Under the pieces are notes generated by a model. The model did no database searches, was not told the origin of the DNA, and saw only the letters and a list, made by a program, of their open reading frames with translations. From Microvirga arsenatis (GTDB lineage Bacteria; Pseudomonadota; Alphaproteobacteria; Rhizobiales; Beijerinckiaceae), in the NCBI RefSeq assembly GCF_009910705.1, contig NZ_JAAAXJ010000013.1, forward strand, positions 22,402 to 86,401: a DNA stretch of 64,000 nt, in the 5' to 3' direction. Every line of letters starts with the position of its first letter. Positions within the stretch are counted from its first letter, which is position 1. Position numbers and translations under genes: made by a program. Positions 8,851 through 18,008 of this stretch are shown here, one piece after another.

Positions 8851-9457
8851 CGCTGATCGCTGAGGGTTCGAGCGTCCTTCCTATACCGATAGACCGCGTT
8901 TGGTTAACGGAACCTCACTCCGGTCGACACATTGCTGAGACTCTGTTGCATTCATGGCACAGTGACACGGGATCTTGCCAAATGCCCCAATCGATCTGTA
9001 ATGATCTTGGTCCCGTCCGGCATGGCCGAATCTGACGGCGGATCCGAGGAGACGGTTGTGTTGACCGATCCTCAGGGAACCCGTCACCCTCGACAGGCTC
9101 ACCGAGGGGACCATATGGCGACGCTTGTCGCCACTCGCCGATGGCCGGATCCACCCGGCCCATCGAAATCTACGAAAGGGCAGTCTCGGATGGTTGCACG
9201 CACGAAGTCAGCTTTGACCTTCGTTTCTGCACCGTTCGAATCGCGCGTTCTCCGTCGCACACGCCCTTCCCTCACCGTTTCCGGCCAAGAGCCGGCCCAA
9301 TTCAACCCAGAATGCGCCCCAACGCGGCGCAGGATGGCGATCGACAGCACTCCGAACGCAATCTCAGCCCGCCGCCTTCGCCTGCGGCGTGCCACTCCGC
9401 CCACAATGCGGCCCCTGCCTCAGGTCCTGCCCTCGATCGCCATGTCGAGAGTTCAAC
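8851..9457 (+). other. amiC-rne divergent intergenic region and long rne leader
   Basis: About 600 bp without a convincing gene; short ORFs here overlap one another and look like no family. It must hold promoters for both amiC and rne. In the rne half two consecutive hairpins are visible: CCCTCG (9087-9092) with CGAGGG (9103-9108), and the perfect GGCGAC-GCTT-GTCGCC (9117-9132). A long, structured rne leader would fit feedback control by RNase E cleavage of its own message, as known in E. coli, but the sequence is unrelated to the enteric element. Inference only. Confidence 0.45.
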
Positions 9458-12145
9458 ATGGCAAACAAGATGCTCATCGATGCCTCCCACCCGGAAGAAA
9501 CCCGGGTCGTGGTGGTACGTGGTCAGAAGGTCGAAGAATTCGACTTCGAATCCGCTAACCGGAAGCAACTGCGCGGGAACATCTATCTCGCCAAGGTCAC
9601 CCGGGTCGAACCGTCCCTTCAGGCGGCCTTCGTGGAATACGGCGGCAACCGCCACGGGTTCCTCGCCTTCAGCGAAATTCACCCCGATTACTACCAGATC
9701 CCGGTCGCCGACCGTCAGGCTCTGCTGGAGGCCGAGGCACAGGCCCAGGCCGAGGAGGAGCGCGAGGAGGAGCGCCGCAGCCATCGTCGCCGCCGCCGCT
9801 CCTCGCAGCGCCGGGCCGAGAACGACGAGACCGTGGTCTCGACCGAGGCCGAGGCGGGTACGGCCGAAGCCGTTGAGGCCGGCGCCTCCGAGGGCGAGGC
9901 GTCAGGCGACGCCGCAACCCTGAGCGAGGCTTCCGAAGCGACTGCGGCCGAAGGCGCCGCCGCTGGCGAAGACAAGGCCGAGGGCGCACTGGAAGCGGTC
10001 GAAGCATCGGCCCATGTCGAGGCGCCTCAGGCCGAGGAGGCCGCGGAGGAGACCGAGGCGCGCTCCCCGGGGGACGATGACGAATCCGACGAGGACGACA
10101 GCGAAGACGACGAGGAGGAGGACGAGGAGTCCGAGGACGAGATCGTCGAGCAGCTCGGCGGGGGCGACGCCCTGGAGGACGTTCCCCAGCGCCCGCGCAT
10201 TCCGCGCAAGCAGTACAAGATCCAGGAAGTCATCAAGCGCCGCCAGATCCTGCTGGTCCAGGTGGTCAAGGAGGAGCGCGGCAACAAGGGCGCGGCGCTC
10301 ACCACCTACCTCTCGCTCGCCGGGCGCTACTCGGTGCTCATGCCCAATACGGGCCGGGGCGGCGGCATCTCGCGCAAGATCACCAACGCGGCCGACCGCA
10401 AGCGCCTGAAGGAGATCGCCCAGGAGCTGGAGGTGCCCGAGGGAATGGGCATCATCCTGCGCACGGCCGGCGCCTCGCGCACCAAGCCCGAGATCAAGCG
10501 CGACTACGAATACCTCATGCGCCTGTGGGAGAGCGTGCGCGAGCTGACCCTCAAGTCCGCAGCCCCTGCCCTCGTCTACGAGGAAGGCTCCCTCATCAAG
10601 CGCGCCATCCGCGACCTCTACAACAAGGACATCGACGACATCATGGTCGCCGGTGAGGAGGGCTACCGCGAGGCCAAGGACTTCATGCGCATGCTCATGC
10701 CGAGCCATGCCAAGCTGGTCCAGCCCTACCGCGACCCGCAGCCGCTCTTCGCGAAATTCGGGGTCGAAGCCCAGCTCGACGCCATGTTCTCGAACGTGGT
10801 GACGCTCAAGTCCGGCGGCTACCTCGTCATCAATCCGACGGAGGCGCTGGTCTCCATCGACGTGAACTCGGGACGCTCCACCCGCGAGCACAACATCGAG
10901 GACACGGCCCTGCGCACGAACCTCGAGGCGGCGGAGGAGATCGCCCGCCAGCTGCGCCTGCGCGACCTCGCCGGCCTGATCGTCATCGACTTCATCGACA
11001 TGGAGGAGAAGCGGAACAACCGCGCCGTCGAGAAGAAGCTGAACGAGTGCCTGAAGAACGACCGCGCCCGCATCCAGGTCGGCCGCATCTCGCCCTTCGG
11101 CCTGCTCGAGATGTCGCGCCAGCGCATCCGCACCGGCGTGCTGGAATCCTCCTCGATCCCCTGCTCGCACTGCGCCGGCACCGGCTTCGTGCGCTCGACG
11201 CCGTCGGTGGCGCTGCAGGTGCTGCGCTCCATCGAGGAGACGCTCATCAAGAATTCCGGCTACAACCTCATCGTCCGCACCCGGATGGAGGCGGCCTTCT
11301 ACATCCTGAACCAGAAGCGCGTGCACCTGCGGGATCTCGAGACCCGCTTCGGCGTCGCCATCTCCATCGTGGCCGACGACAGTCTGCACGGCACCACGAC
11401 CTACGCCATCGACCGGGGCGAGCCCGCCCTGCGCCTGGAGCACAAGTCCGCTGCGACGGGCATCCAGATCGATGCGATCGTCCCCGTGGACGAGCCCGAG
11501 GAGGAGATCGAGGCCGAGGTCGAGGAGGAGAGCGCCGAGGAGAGCCAGGCGGCCGGCGAGGAGCGCGGCGAGCAGGGCGAAGGCGGCGGCCGCCGTCGCC
11601 GGCGCCGTCGCCGCCGGCGCGGCCGGGACCGCGAGGCCTTCGCCGGCGCGGATTCGTCCGATGAAGGCGGCGAGGCCGGGGAAGCCGAGGGCGATTCCGA
11701 CGAGGAGGATTCCGACGCCGAGACCTCCGGCGGCGATGCATCGCCCATCGAAGCCGGCGAGGCGGATGACGAATCCCGGGGCGGACGCCGCCGCCGTCGC
11801 GGCCGCCGGGGCGGCCGTGGGCGCGGCCGTGACGAGGCCGGAGAGTTCGCCAGGGAGGAGGGCTTCGCCGCCTCCGAGGCCGACGAGGCGGAGCCCGCCT
11901 CCGACGAGCCTGCTCCGGCAGCGGCCGCCCGGCCCGAGCCGGAGGCGCCCAGGCCTGCCGCCCAGGAGCCCATCGTCGCTCCGTCCCAGCCTGCCGCTCC
12001 CGAGCCCGTCGCGGCGCAGGAGCCCGCCCCCGCGCCCGTGCCCGAGCCGGAACCGGTCGCCGTGGTGCTGACCCCGCCCGACCCGGAGCGCCCGAAGCGC
12101 GCCGGCTGGTGGTCCAAGGCCAAGTCGGTTCTGAGCGGATCGTAG
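9458..12145 (+). CDS. rne: Ribonuclease E (RNase E/G family)
   Basis: 895 aa. Essential endonuclease for mRNA decay and rRNA/tRNA processing and core of the RNA degradosome. The S1 domain starts near residue 37 (LRGNIYLAKVTRVEPSLQA) and is split by a long acidic insertion of about 150 residues, as in other alphaproteobacterial RNase E. The catalytic DNase I-like region includes TEALVSIDVNSGRSTREHNI and DLAGLIVIDFIDME. The zinc-link is CSHCAGTGF. The C-terminal third is low-complexity with alternating acidic stretches and arginine blocks (RRRRRRRRRRGRDRE), suited to RNA and partner binding. The start is the MANKMLIDAS Met; an upstream in-frame ATG gives an unlikely extension. Confidence 0.95.
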   Translation: MANKMLIDASHPEETRVVVVRGQKVEEFDFESANRKQLRGNIYLAKVTRVEPSLQAAFVEYGGNRHGFLAFSEIHPDYYQIPVADRQALLEAEAQAQAEEEREEERRSHRRRRRSSQRRAENDETVVSTEAEAGTAEAVEAGASEGEASGDAATLSEASEATAAEGAAAGEDKAEGALEAVEASAHVEAPQAEEAAEETEARSPGDDDESDEDDSEDDEEEDEESEDEIVEQLGGGDALEDVPQRPRIPRKQYKIQEVIKRRQILLVQVVKEERGNKGAALTTYLSLAGRYSVLMPNTGRGGGISRKITNAADRKRLKEIAQELEVPEGMGIILRTAGASRTKPEIKRDYEYLMRLWESVRELTLKSAAPALVYEEGSLIKRAIRDLYNKDIDDIMVAGEEGYREAKDFMRMLMPSHAKLVQPYRDPQPLFAKFGVEAQLDAMFSNVVTLKSGGYLVINPTEALVSIDVNSGRSTREHNIEDTALRTNLEAAEEIARQLRLRDLAGLIVIDFIDMEEKRNNRAVEKKLNECLKNDRARIQVGRISPFGLLEMSRQRIRTGVLESSSIPCSHCAGTGFVRSTPSVALQVLRSIEETLIKNSGYNLIVRTRMEAAFYILNQKRVHLRDLETRFGVAISIVADDSLHGTTTYAIDRGEPALRLEHKSAATGIQIDAIVPVDEPEEEIEAEVEEESAEESQAAGEERGEQGEGGGRRRRRRRRRRGRDREAFAGADSSDEGGEAGEAEGDSDEEDSDAETSGGDASPIEAGEADDESRGGRRRRRGRRGGRGRGRDEAGEFAREEGFAASEADEAEPASDEPAPAAAARPEPEAPRPAAQEPIVAPSQPAAPEPVAAQEPAPAPVPEPEPVAVVLTPPDPERPKRAGWWSKAKSVLSGS

Positions 12146-12154
12146 GACAAAAAG

Positions 12155-12186
12155 AAATGCCCGGCTCCAAGGCCGGGCATTTTCTT
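12155..12186 (+). terminator. Intrinsic terminator of rne
   Basis: AAATGCCCGGC pairs with GCCGGGCATTT around a short loop and runs directly into a T-rich tract, nine bases after the rne stop. A textbook Rho-independent terminator. Confidence 0.9.
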
Positions 12187-12203
12187 TCGAGGCTGTCCCG
12201 TCG

Positions 12204-12294
12204 CCGTCATGGCCGGGCTTGTCCCGGCCATCCCGCTTCCGAGGAGCACGGCGCTTTTCCGATCGGGATCACCGGCACAAGGCCGGGGATGACG
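12204..12294. repeat. Palindromic intergenic repeat, copy 1
   Basis: A roughly 90-bp element made of two imperfect hairpins: CCGTCATGGCCGGGC / GTCCCGGCCATC, and GATCACCGGCAC / AAGGCCGGGGATGACG, joined by a CGGCGCTTTT spacer. The reverse complement of the segment at 14693-14780 matches it almost throughout. Such elements are scattered in intergenic regions of related GC-rich alphaproteobacteria and are probably non-autonomous mobile or REP-like sequences. Confidence 0.75.
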
Positions 12295-12308
12295 CGAGAA
12301 GGAGAGAA

Positions 12309-13490
12309 TTACCTCAGCCACCCCTTCAGCCTTGCCACCGTCTCGCGGCAATCGCTCTCCGAGCCGGCGAAGGACAGGCGCAGGTAATGCGAGCCTTCGA
12401 TGGGATCGAAGTCGAGGCCGGGGGTCGCGGCGACGCCCGCCTCCTCCAGCATGCGCTTCGAGAAGCCGATGGAATCGTTCGTGTAGCGGGCAATGTCCGC
12501 ATAGATGTAGAAGGCGCCGTCCACCGGGTGCATCTCCGTGATGCCGACCCCCGGCAGCTCTTCCAGGAGATAGGCACGGTTGCGGGCATATCCCGCCTTC
12601 ACCGCCTCCAGCTCCTCCACAGCGTCGAAGGCGGCGAGCGCCGCCACCTGCGAGAGGTAGGGCGGGGAGATGTAGAGGTTCTGTGCCAGCCGCTCGATGG
12701 GCCGCACCAGCCGCTCGGGCACCACGATCCAGCCGATGCGCCAGCCGGTCATGCAGTAGTACTTGGAGAACGAGTTGATGACCACCGCATCGTCGTCGGA
12801 GGCGAGCGCGGTGGAGGCCGGCTCGCCATAGGTCAGGCCGTGATAGATCTCGTCGGACACGAACCAAAGGCCCAGGCGGCGGCACGTCTCGCCGAGTTCG
12901 GCGAGCGCCTTGCGGCCGATCATGGTCCCGGAGGGGTTGGCCGGGCTCATGGCGAGGATGCCGTGGAGGGGCTTTTCCGCATGGGCCTTCTCGATGGCCC
13001 GGGCGGTCATGATCCAGCCGTCCGCCTTGGCGAGCGGGATCGTCACCGGCTCGATGCCGAGCGCCTCCAGGATGTTCCGGTAGGCCGGATAGCCCGGCGC
13101 GGTGATCGCCACCCGCTGGCCCTGATCGAAGAGACTCAAGAAAGCGAGCACGAAGCCGGCGGAGGAGCCGGTCGTCACCACCACCCGCTCGGGCGCGATG
13201 CCGACGCCATAGGTGTCGCGGTAATGCCGGGCGATCCGCTCCCGCAGGACCGAGAGCCCAAGCGCCTCCGTGTAGCCGATGCGGCCGAGATCGAGCGCCG
13301 TCTTGGCCGCCTCCCGGGCCGCCCGGGGCGCCGGCGCGGAGGGCTGGCCCACCTCCATGTGGATGACGCTGTCCCCCCGCCTCTCCTTGGCGGCGGCCGC
13401 GCTCAGCACGTCCATGGCGAGGAACGAGGCCACGCGGTCCATGCGGCGCGCGATCAGGGGCTGGTGGAGACTGGCAGGTGCTTTGGTCAT
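12309..13490 (-). CDS. PLP-dependent aminotransferase, class I/II (fold type I)
   Basis: 393 aa. The Schiff-base lysine lies in SFSKYYCMTGWRIGW, the phosphate and substrate contacts in SPANPSGTM and SDEIYHGLTY, and the C-terminal Arg in HYLRLSFAG. This is the aspartate-aminotransferase-like subgroup. The donor/acceptor pair cannot be decided from sequence; candidates are aromatic or alanine/valine-type transaminases. Cytoplasmic, no signal peptide. Start chosen at 13490 (MTKAPASLHQP); the further upstream codons overlap the repeat region and are proline-rich noise. Confidence 0.85.
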   Translation of the reverse strand: MTKAPASLHQPLIARRMDRVASFLAMDVLSAAAAKERRGDSVIHMEVGQPSAPAPRAAREAAKTALDLGRIGYTEALGLSVLRERIARHYRDTYGVGIAPERVVVTTGSSAGFVLAFLSLFDQGQRVAITAPGYPAYRNILEALGIEPVTIPLAKADGWIMTARAIEKAHAEKPLHGILAMSPANPSGTMIGRKALAELGETCRRLGLWFVSDEIYHGLTYGEPASTALASDDDAVVINSFSKYYCMTGWRIGWIVVPERLVRPIERLAQNLYISPPYLSQVAALAAFDAVEELEAVKAGYARNRAYLLEELPGVGITEMHPVDGAFYIYADIARYTNDSIGFSKRMLEEAGVAATPGLDFDPIEGSHYLRLSFAGSESDCRETVARLKGWLR

Positions 13491-13552
13491 GGGAAGGGTC
13501 GTAGCCCGTTGCGGAAAGGGCCTCAAGACGGTTCTTCGGGAACACGGCACTC

Positions 13553-13712
13553 TTCCCTCCCCCTCGCGGGGAGGGATTGAGGGTGGGGGTCGGAAAGTCA
13601 AAACGCTGCAGGCATTCGTAAGCCGGAACGACCGCTACAGCGCCTGGCTGGATGGATTCCGTGCCCGGTCGTTCCACCCCCACCCCTGCCCCTCCCCGCA
13701 AGGGGGAGGGAA
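13553..13712. repeat. MITE-like element with terminal inverted G/C-run repeats
   Basis: The left end, TTCCCTCCCCCTCGCGGGGAGGG followed by a GAGGGTGGGGGT run (13553-13590), is the imperfect reverse complement of the right end at 13676-13712 (ACCCCCACCCCTGCC then CTCCCCGCAAGGGGGAGGG). About 85 bp of unrelated sequence lie between. The two ends can fold as long hairpins on their own or pair with each other. Boundaries and lack of coding capacity suggest a small non-autonomous mobile element or composite palindromic repeat. It lies between the aminotransferase start and the DsbA-like gene. Confidence 0.6.
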
Positions 13713-13870
13713 ACAGCACGTCATCCTGCACACGCATTCAACAAAGCCGTGATTTGACGCCGCACCGTCCTAGCCGCTAACTCGCAAGGCAACAGACGAG
13801 TCTCAACTCTGCCTTGAACCGTTCTTAAGGATCGGACTTGTCTCGACGAATTCTCCGCAAAGGACCGGAC

Positions 13871-14650
13871 ATGCGCGCTTCGCTTCTCAAACTCGGCCAG
13901 GCTGTGGCCCTCATCGGCACCCTGGGCCTTGCTCCCGCCGCGCTGGCGCAGAGCCCGGTTTTCACTGAGCAGCAGAAGCAGGCGATCGGCGAGATCGTGA
14001 AGGACTATCTCCTGAAGAACCCGGAGGTCCTGACCGAGGTGATCTCCGAGCTCGAGAAGCGGCAGGCGGAGGCGCAGCAGGCGGCACAGGCGGGCGCCGT
14101 CAAGGAGACGCGGCAGTCGCTCCTGAACGCCTCGCATTCCTACGTGGTCGGCAACCCCTCCGGCGACGTCACCCTGGTGGAGTTCTTCGACTACAATTGC
14201 GGCTACTGCAAGAAGGCCCTCGCCGACGTCCAGACGCTCGTGAAAAGCGACCCGAAGCTGCGCGTCGTGCTCAAGGACTTCCCCGTCCTCGGCCCCGATT
14301 CCGTCGAGGCGAGCCGGGTGTCGCTCGCGGCCAAGAACCAGCTCCAGGGCCAAAAGCTCTTCGAGTACCACGTGAAGGTGATGGACACCCGCGGCCGGGT
14401 GAACGGCGAGCGGGCCATGGCGGTCGCCAAGGAGATGGGGCTCGACATGGCCCGCCTTCAGAAGGACATGGAGAGCCCCGACACCCGCAAGGCCCTGCAG
14501 GAGAACATGGAACTCGGCGACAAGCTGAGCCTGACCGGCACGCCCGCCTTCATCGTCGGCGAGACGGTGGTTCCCGGCGCCGTGGGCCTGGAGCCCCTCA
14601 AGCAGCTCGTGACCAACGTCCGCCAGTGCGGCAAGGCGAATTGCGGGTAG
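13871..14650 (+). CDS. DsbA-family thiol:disulfide oxidoreductase (Com1/ScsC-like)
   Basis: 259 aa, exported: signal peptide about 1-26 (ends AALAQS). A helical N-terminal region (about 30-90, Lys/Glu/Gln rich, coiled-coil-like) precedes a thioredoxin fold with the active site Cys110-Gly-Tyr-Cys113 (FFDYNCGYCKK) and cis-proline loop TGTPAF. The N-terminal helical stalk plus DsbA fold is typical of Com1/ScsC proteins that oxidise or isomerise periplasmic disulfides, often as oligomers. Ribosome site AAAGGA precedes ATG 13871. A frame-open upstream extension (ATG 13838) lacks a signal peptide at its start, so it was not chosen. Confidence 0.85.
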   Translation: MRASLLKLGQAVALIGTLGLAPAALAQSPVFTEQQKQAIGEIVKDYLLKNPEVLTEVISELEKRQAEAQQAAQAGAVKETRQSLLNASHSYVVGNPSGDVTLVEFFDYNCGYCKKALADVQTLVKSDPKLRVVLKDFPVLGPDSVEASRVSLAAKNQLQGQKLFEYHVKVMDTRGRVNGERAMAVAKEMGLDMARLQKDMESPDTRKALQENMELGDKLSLTGTPAFIVGETVVPGAVGLEPLKQLVTNVRQCGKANCG

Positions 14651-14692
14651 GCCCAGGACCTGCTCGGCAGCCTTCCGCTTCAAACTCCACGT

Positions 14693-14780
14693 CGTCACGG
14701 GCCTTGTGCCGGCGATCCCGACAACGAGGGGGCGGCGCTTTTCGGAAGCGGGATGGCCGGGACGAGCCCGGCCATGACGG
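14693..14780. repeat. Palindromic intergenic repeat, copy 2 (inverted relative to copy 1)
   Basis: Reads as the near-complete reverse complement of 12204-12294, including the GATGGCCGGGACGAGCCCGG hairpin arm and the CGGCGCTTTT spacer. It sits between the dsbA-like gene and aroQ. The rest of 14651-14920 holds small hairpins (GGAAAA/TTTTCC near 14830, and GCTCCGC-CTG-GCGGAGC at 14881-14897) but no gene. Confidence 0.75.
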
Positions 14781-14920
14781 GAAAGCGGGCTGGTCACGCT
14801 GCGGAACCCTAAGCCAAGCTTGGAAAAGCCTTGGTTTTCCCCTTCCCCCCTGCCCGCCTTTTGGCTAAGAGGGCGTTTCAGCTCCGCCTGGCGGAGCTTC
14901 AAGGAACGCTCCTTAACCCT

Positions 14921-15388
14921 ATGACCGCCATCTTCGTCCTCAACGGACCCAACCTCAACCTGCTCGGCCGCAGGGAGCCCCAGATCTATGGCAGCACCAC
15001 GCTGCCGGACATCGAGAAGCTCGTGCGCCAGAAGGCCGAGACCCTGGGGGTGGCCGTCACGTTCCGGCAGTCGAACCATGAGGGACATCTGGTCGACTGG
15101 ATCCAGGAGGCGGGAGCGCAGGGCGCGGGCATCGTCATCAATGCCGGCGCCTACACCCACACCTCGATCGCGCTGCGCGATGCCATCTCCGGCAGCGGCG
15201 CTCCCACGGTCGAGATCCACCTTTCGAATGTTCATGCTCGCGAGGGCTTTCGCCATCGCTCGCTCATTGCGCCCGTCTCCGTCGGCGTGATCTGCGGTTT
15301 CGGGCCCATGAGCTACCTGCTCGGCCTGGAAGCGGTTCACCGGGTGATGGCCGAGCGGGCTCGCCAGGCAAAGCCCTCCCAGCATTAG
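14921..15388 (+). CDS. aroQ: 3-dehydroquinate dehydratase, type II
   Basis: 155 aa, standard for type II enzymes. It converts 3-dehydroquinate to 3-dehydroshikimate in the shikimate pathway; dodecameric and cytoplasmic. Motifs: [18 protein letters not shown] (with the catalytic Tyr in the flexible lid), [22 protein letters not shown] and the active-site His in [17 protein letters not shown]. The start follows CTTAACCCT without a strong ribosome site; the open frame upstream is leader. It is 26 bp ahead of accB, giving the aroQ-accB-accC order common in alphaproteobacteria. Confidence 0.96.
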   Translation: MTAIFVLNGPNLNLLGRREPQIYGSTTLPDIEKLVRQKAETLGVAVTFRQSNHEGHLVDWIQEAGAQGAGIVINAGAYTHTSIALRDAISGSGAPTVEIHLSNVHAREGFRHRSLIAPVSVGVICGFGPMSYLLGLEAVHRVMAERARQAKPSQH

Positions 15389-15414
15389 TTCCTCAGAGAA
15401 TAGAGGTAAGCCCC

Positions 15415-15894
15415 ATGGCCAAGGAAAATCCTTTCGATCCCGATCTCGTTCGTGAGCTGGCGAATCTGATCGCCGACACGGACCTCAGCGAGATCGAAGT
15501 GGAGAAGGGCGACCTTCGCATCCGCGTGGCGCGCACGGTCACGGCCGCCGTCAGCGTTCCGGTGGCGGCTCCCGCCGCTCTGGCCCCCGCCCCGGTGGTT
15601 GCGCCGCCTCCGGCCGCCGCCGAGGCCTCCGCAGCCGCGGCCAAGCCCGGCGGCCCCCATCCCGGCGCCGTCCTCTCCCCCATGGTCGGCACCGCCTACC
15701 GCAAGCCCTCGCCCGACGCGAAGGCCTTCGTCGAGATCGGCTCCAAGGTGCAGGCCGGCGACAAGGTTCTCCTCGTCGAGGCCATGAAGACCTTCAACGA
15801 GATCGTGGCGCCCCGAGCTGGCACCGTGACCGCCATCTATGTCGAAGACGGAACGCCGGTCGAATACGGCGAACCCCTCCTCGTCATCGAGTAA
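15415..15894 (+). CDS. accB: Biotin carboxyl carrier protein of acetyl-CoA carboxylase
   Basis: 159 aa. The biotinyl domain occupies the C-terminal half, with the target lysine Lys125 in [10 protein letters not shown], joined to an N-terminal helical region by an Ala/Pro-rich flexible linker (about 44-82). The biotin arm carries CO2 from AccC to AccA/D in malonyl-CoA synthesis. GAGGTAAGCCCC precedes the ATG. It ends 9 bp before accC, so the two are translated as a pair. Confidence 0.97.
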   Translation: MAKENPFDPDLVRELANLIADTDLSEIEVEKGDLRIRVARTVTAAVSVPVAAPAALAPAPVVAPPPAAAEASAAAAKPGGPHPGAVLSPMVGTAYRKPSPDAKAFVEIGSKVQAGDKVLLVEAMKTFNEIVAPRAGTVTAIYVEDGTPVEYGEPLLVIE

Positions 15895-15903
15895 GGCGCT
15901 TTC

Positions 15904-17262
15904 ATGTTCGATAAGATCCTCATAGCCAACCGAGGCGAGATCGCCCTGCGGATCCTGCGCGCGGCGAAGGAGCTCGGCATCGCCACCGTGGCGGTGCATT
16001 CCACCGCCGACGCGGATGCCATGCATGTGCGGCTTGCCGACGAGAGCGTCTGCATCGGCCCGCCGGCCGCCCGCGACAGCTATCTCAACATCCCGGCGCT
16101 CATCGCCGCCTGCGAGATCACCGGGGCCGACGCGATCCATCCCGGCTACGGCTTCCTGTCGGAGAACGCGCGCTTCGCCGAGGTGCTGGAGCATCACCGC
16201 ATCGCCTTCATCGGCCCGAAGGCGGAGCACATCCGCATCATGGGCGACAAGATCGAGGCCAAGCGCACCGCCAAGCGCCTCGGGATCCCCTGCGTGCCCG
16301 GCTCCGAGGGCGGCATCACCGATGACGACGAGGCCAAGCGCATCGCCAAGGACATTGGCTACCCCGTCATCATCAAGGCCGCCGCCGGCGGCGGCGGGCG
16401 CGGCATGAAGGTGGCGCGCACGGAGGAGGACCTCGTCCACGCGCTCCAGACCGCCAAGACCGAGGCCAAGGCGGCCTTCGGCGACGATGCGGTCTATATC
16501 GAGAAATATCTCGAAAAGCCGCGCCACATCGAGATCCAGGTGCTCGGCGACGGCAAGGGCGGCGCCATCCATCTCGGCGAGCGCGACTGCTCGCTCCAGC
16601 GTCGCCACCAGAAGGTCTGGGAGGAAGGCCCCTCGCCCGCCCTCAACGTGGAGATGCGCGAGCGCATCGGCGGCGTCGTGGCCAAGGCCATGCAGGAGCT
16701 GCAATATGCCGGCGCCGGCACCATCGAGTTCCTCTACGAGGACGGCGAGTTCTACTTCATCGAGATGAACACTCGTATTCAAGTGGAGCACCCTGTCACG
16801 GAGATGATCACCGGCATCGACCTGGTGAACGAGCAGATCCGCGTGGCGGCGGGCCATCCGCTCTCGGTGAGGCAGGAGGACATCAAGATCGAGGGCCATG
16901 CCATCGAGTGCCGCGTGAATGCGGAGCACCCCTCCACCTTCCGCCCCTCCCCCGGCACGATCAGCTATTTCCATCCGCCGGGCGGCCTCGGCGTGCGCGT
17001 CGATTCGGCGGCCTATCAGGGCTACCGCATCCCGCCGCATTACGACTCGCTGGTGGGCAAGCTCATCGTCCATGGCCGCACCCGCAACGAGTGCCTCATG
17101 CGCCTGCGCCGGGCGCTCGACGAGTTCGTGGTGGACGGCATCGACACCACGCTCCCGCTCTTCCGCACCCTGGTGCGCAACCCGGACATCCAGAACGGCC
17201 AGTACGACATCCACTGGCTCGAGAACTTCCTGAAGACGGGCGGCCTCGGCGACGGCGAGTAG
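15904..17262 (+). CDS. accC: Biotin carboxylase subunit of acetyl-CoA carboxylase
   Basis: 452 aa, full length. ATP-grasp enzyme that carboxylates biotin on AccB using bicarbonate. The N-terminal [20 protein letters not shown] motif, the glycine-rich ATP loop [12 protein letters not shown], the [12 protein letters not shown] bicarbonate/ADP region and the catalytic [16 protein letters not shown] motif are all present. Cotranscribed with accB. A hairpin (GGCCCTCTAT 17281-17290 with ATAGAGGGCC 17306-17315) follows shortly after the stop. Confidence 0.97.
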   Translation: MFDKILIANRGEIALRILRAAKELGIATVAVHSTADADAMHVRLADESVCIGPPAARDSYLNIPALIAACEITGADAIHPGYGFLSENARFAEVLEHHRIAFIGPKAEHIRIMGDKIEAKRTAKRLGIPCVPGSEGGITDDDEAKRIAKDIGYPVIIKAAAGGGGRGMKVARTEEDLVHALQTAKTEAKAAFGDDAVYIEKYLEKPRHIEIQVLGDGKGGAIHLGERDCSLQRRHQKVWEEGPSPALNVEMRERIGGVVAKAMQELQYAGAGTIEFLYEDGEFYFIEMNTRIQVEHPVTEMITGIDLVNEQIRVAAGHPLSVRQEDIKIEGHAIECRVNAEHPSTFRPSPGTISYFHPPGGLGVRVDSAAYQGYRIPPHYDSLVGKLIVHGRTRNECLMRLRRALDEFVVDGIDTTLPLFRTLVRNPDIQNGQYDIHWLENFLKTGGLGDGE

Positions 17263-17280
17263 GCTTGTTACATCATATCG

Positions 17281-17315
17281 GGCCCTCTATCCTGAAGGCA
17301 GGCGAATAGAGGGCC
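17281..17315 (+). repeat. Hairpin after accC, possible attenuating or 3'-protecting structure
   Basis: A 10-bp perfect stem GGCCCTCTAT/ATAGAGGGCC with a 15-base loop lies 18 bp after the accC stop. No T-run follows, so termination would be weak. It separates the aroQ-accBC operon from the methyltransferase gene. Confidence 0.5.
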
Positions 17316-17345
17316 GCGCTTCCAAAAGCGGGGCCATGGATCAAC

Positions 17346-17948
17346 ATGCCCCGCTTTCTTCATGTCGGCTGCGGCCCGAAGCGAAAACATCAGACCGTCA
17401 AGGCCTTCGCCGCGCCCGAATGGGAGGAGGTCACCCTCGACATCGACGAGAGCGTGAAGCCCGACCTCGTTGACAAGCTGCCGGAGCTGGCCAGCATCGA
17501 ATCGGGAAGCTTCGATGCGGTCTACTCGGCCCACAACATCGAGCACCTCTATCCGCACGAGGTTCCGGTGGCGCTCAGGGCGATGTTCCGGGTTCTGAAG
17601 CCCGGCGGCTTCGCGATCATCACCTGCCCGGATCTGCAGACGCTCGGCGAGCGGCTTGCGTCGGGCGACATCGAGAAGCCGATCTATACCAGCGGCAAGG
17701 GACCGGTTGCGCCCCTCGACATTCTCTACGGCTTCAGGCCGTCCATGGCGGCGGGCAACCTGTACATGGCCCATCACACCGGCTTCACGCTGAAGTCCCT
17801 CGGCGATGCCTGCGTCCGGTCGGGATTTGCCAAGTTCTTCGGGTTCCGCCGCACCAAGAAGCACGAGCTTTGGGGGCTTGCCACAACATTCGCCATGCCG
17901 GACGAGGAGATCCAGAGGATCGCCAAAATCTACCTGAGGCCCGTCTGA
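17346..17948 (+). CDS. Class I SAM-dependent methyltransferase-like protein
   Basis: 200 aa. Starts with FLHVGCGPKRKHQT, a motif I for SAM binding, then LDIDE as the acidic motif II, FDAVYSAHNIEHLYPHE and VLKPGGFAIITCPD (motif post-III), the pattern of Methyltransf_11-type proteins often found in polysaccharide or lipid modification. The C-terminal part (ILYGFRPSMAAGNLYMAHHTG) is typical of a conserved predicted-methyltransferase subgroup. The substrate is unknown. It starts 83 bp after accC and 60 bp before aat. Confidence 0.75.
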   Translation: MPRFLHVGCGPKRKHQTVKAFAAPEWEEVTLDIDESVKPDLVDKLPELASIESGSFDAVYSAHNIEHLYPHEVPVALRAMFRVLKPGGFAIITCPDLQTLGERLASGDIEKPIYTSGKGPVAPLDILYGFRPSMAAGNLYMAHHTGFTLKSLGDACVRSGFAKFFGFRRTKKHELWGLATTFAMPDEEIQRIAKIYLRPV

Positions 17949-18008
17949 CTTCGCGTGCCACTCGTCCTATCTATGGCGAACAGCCCGAACGATCGGATAT
18001 GTTGGTGA

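Noticed and set aside
11401..13737. 778-codon minus-strand frame across the rne 3' end and aminotransferase
   Set aside because: It crosses a terminator and an intergenic repeat and has no family similarity; the aminotransferase is in another frame.
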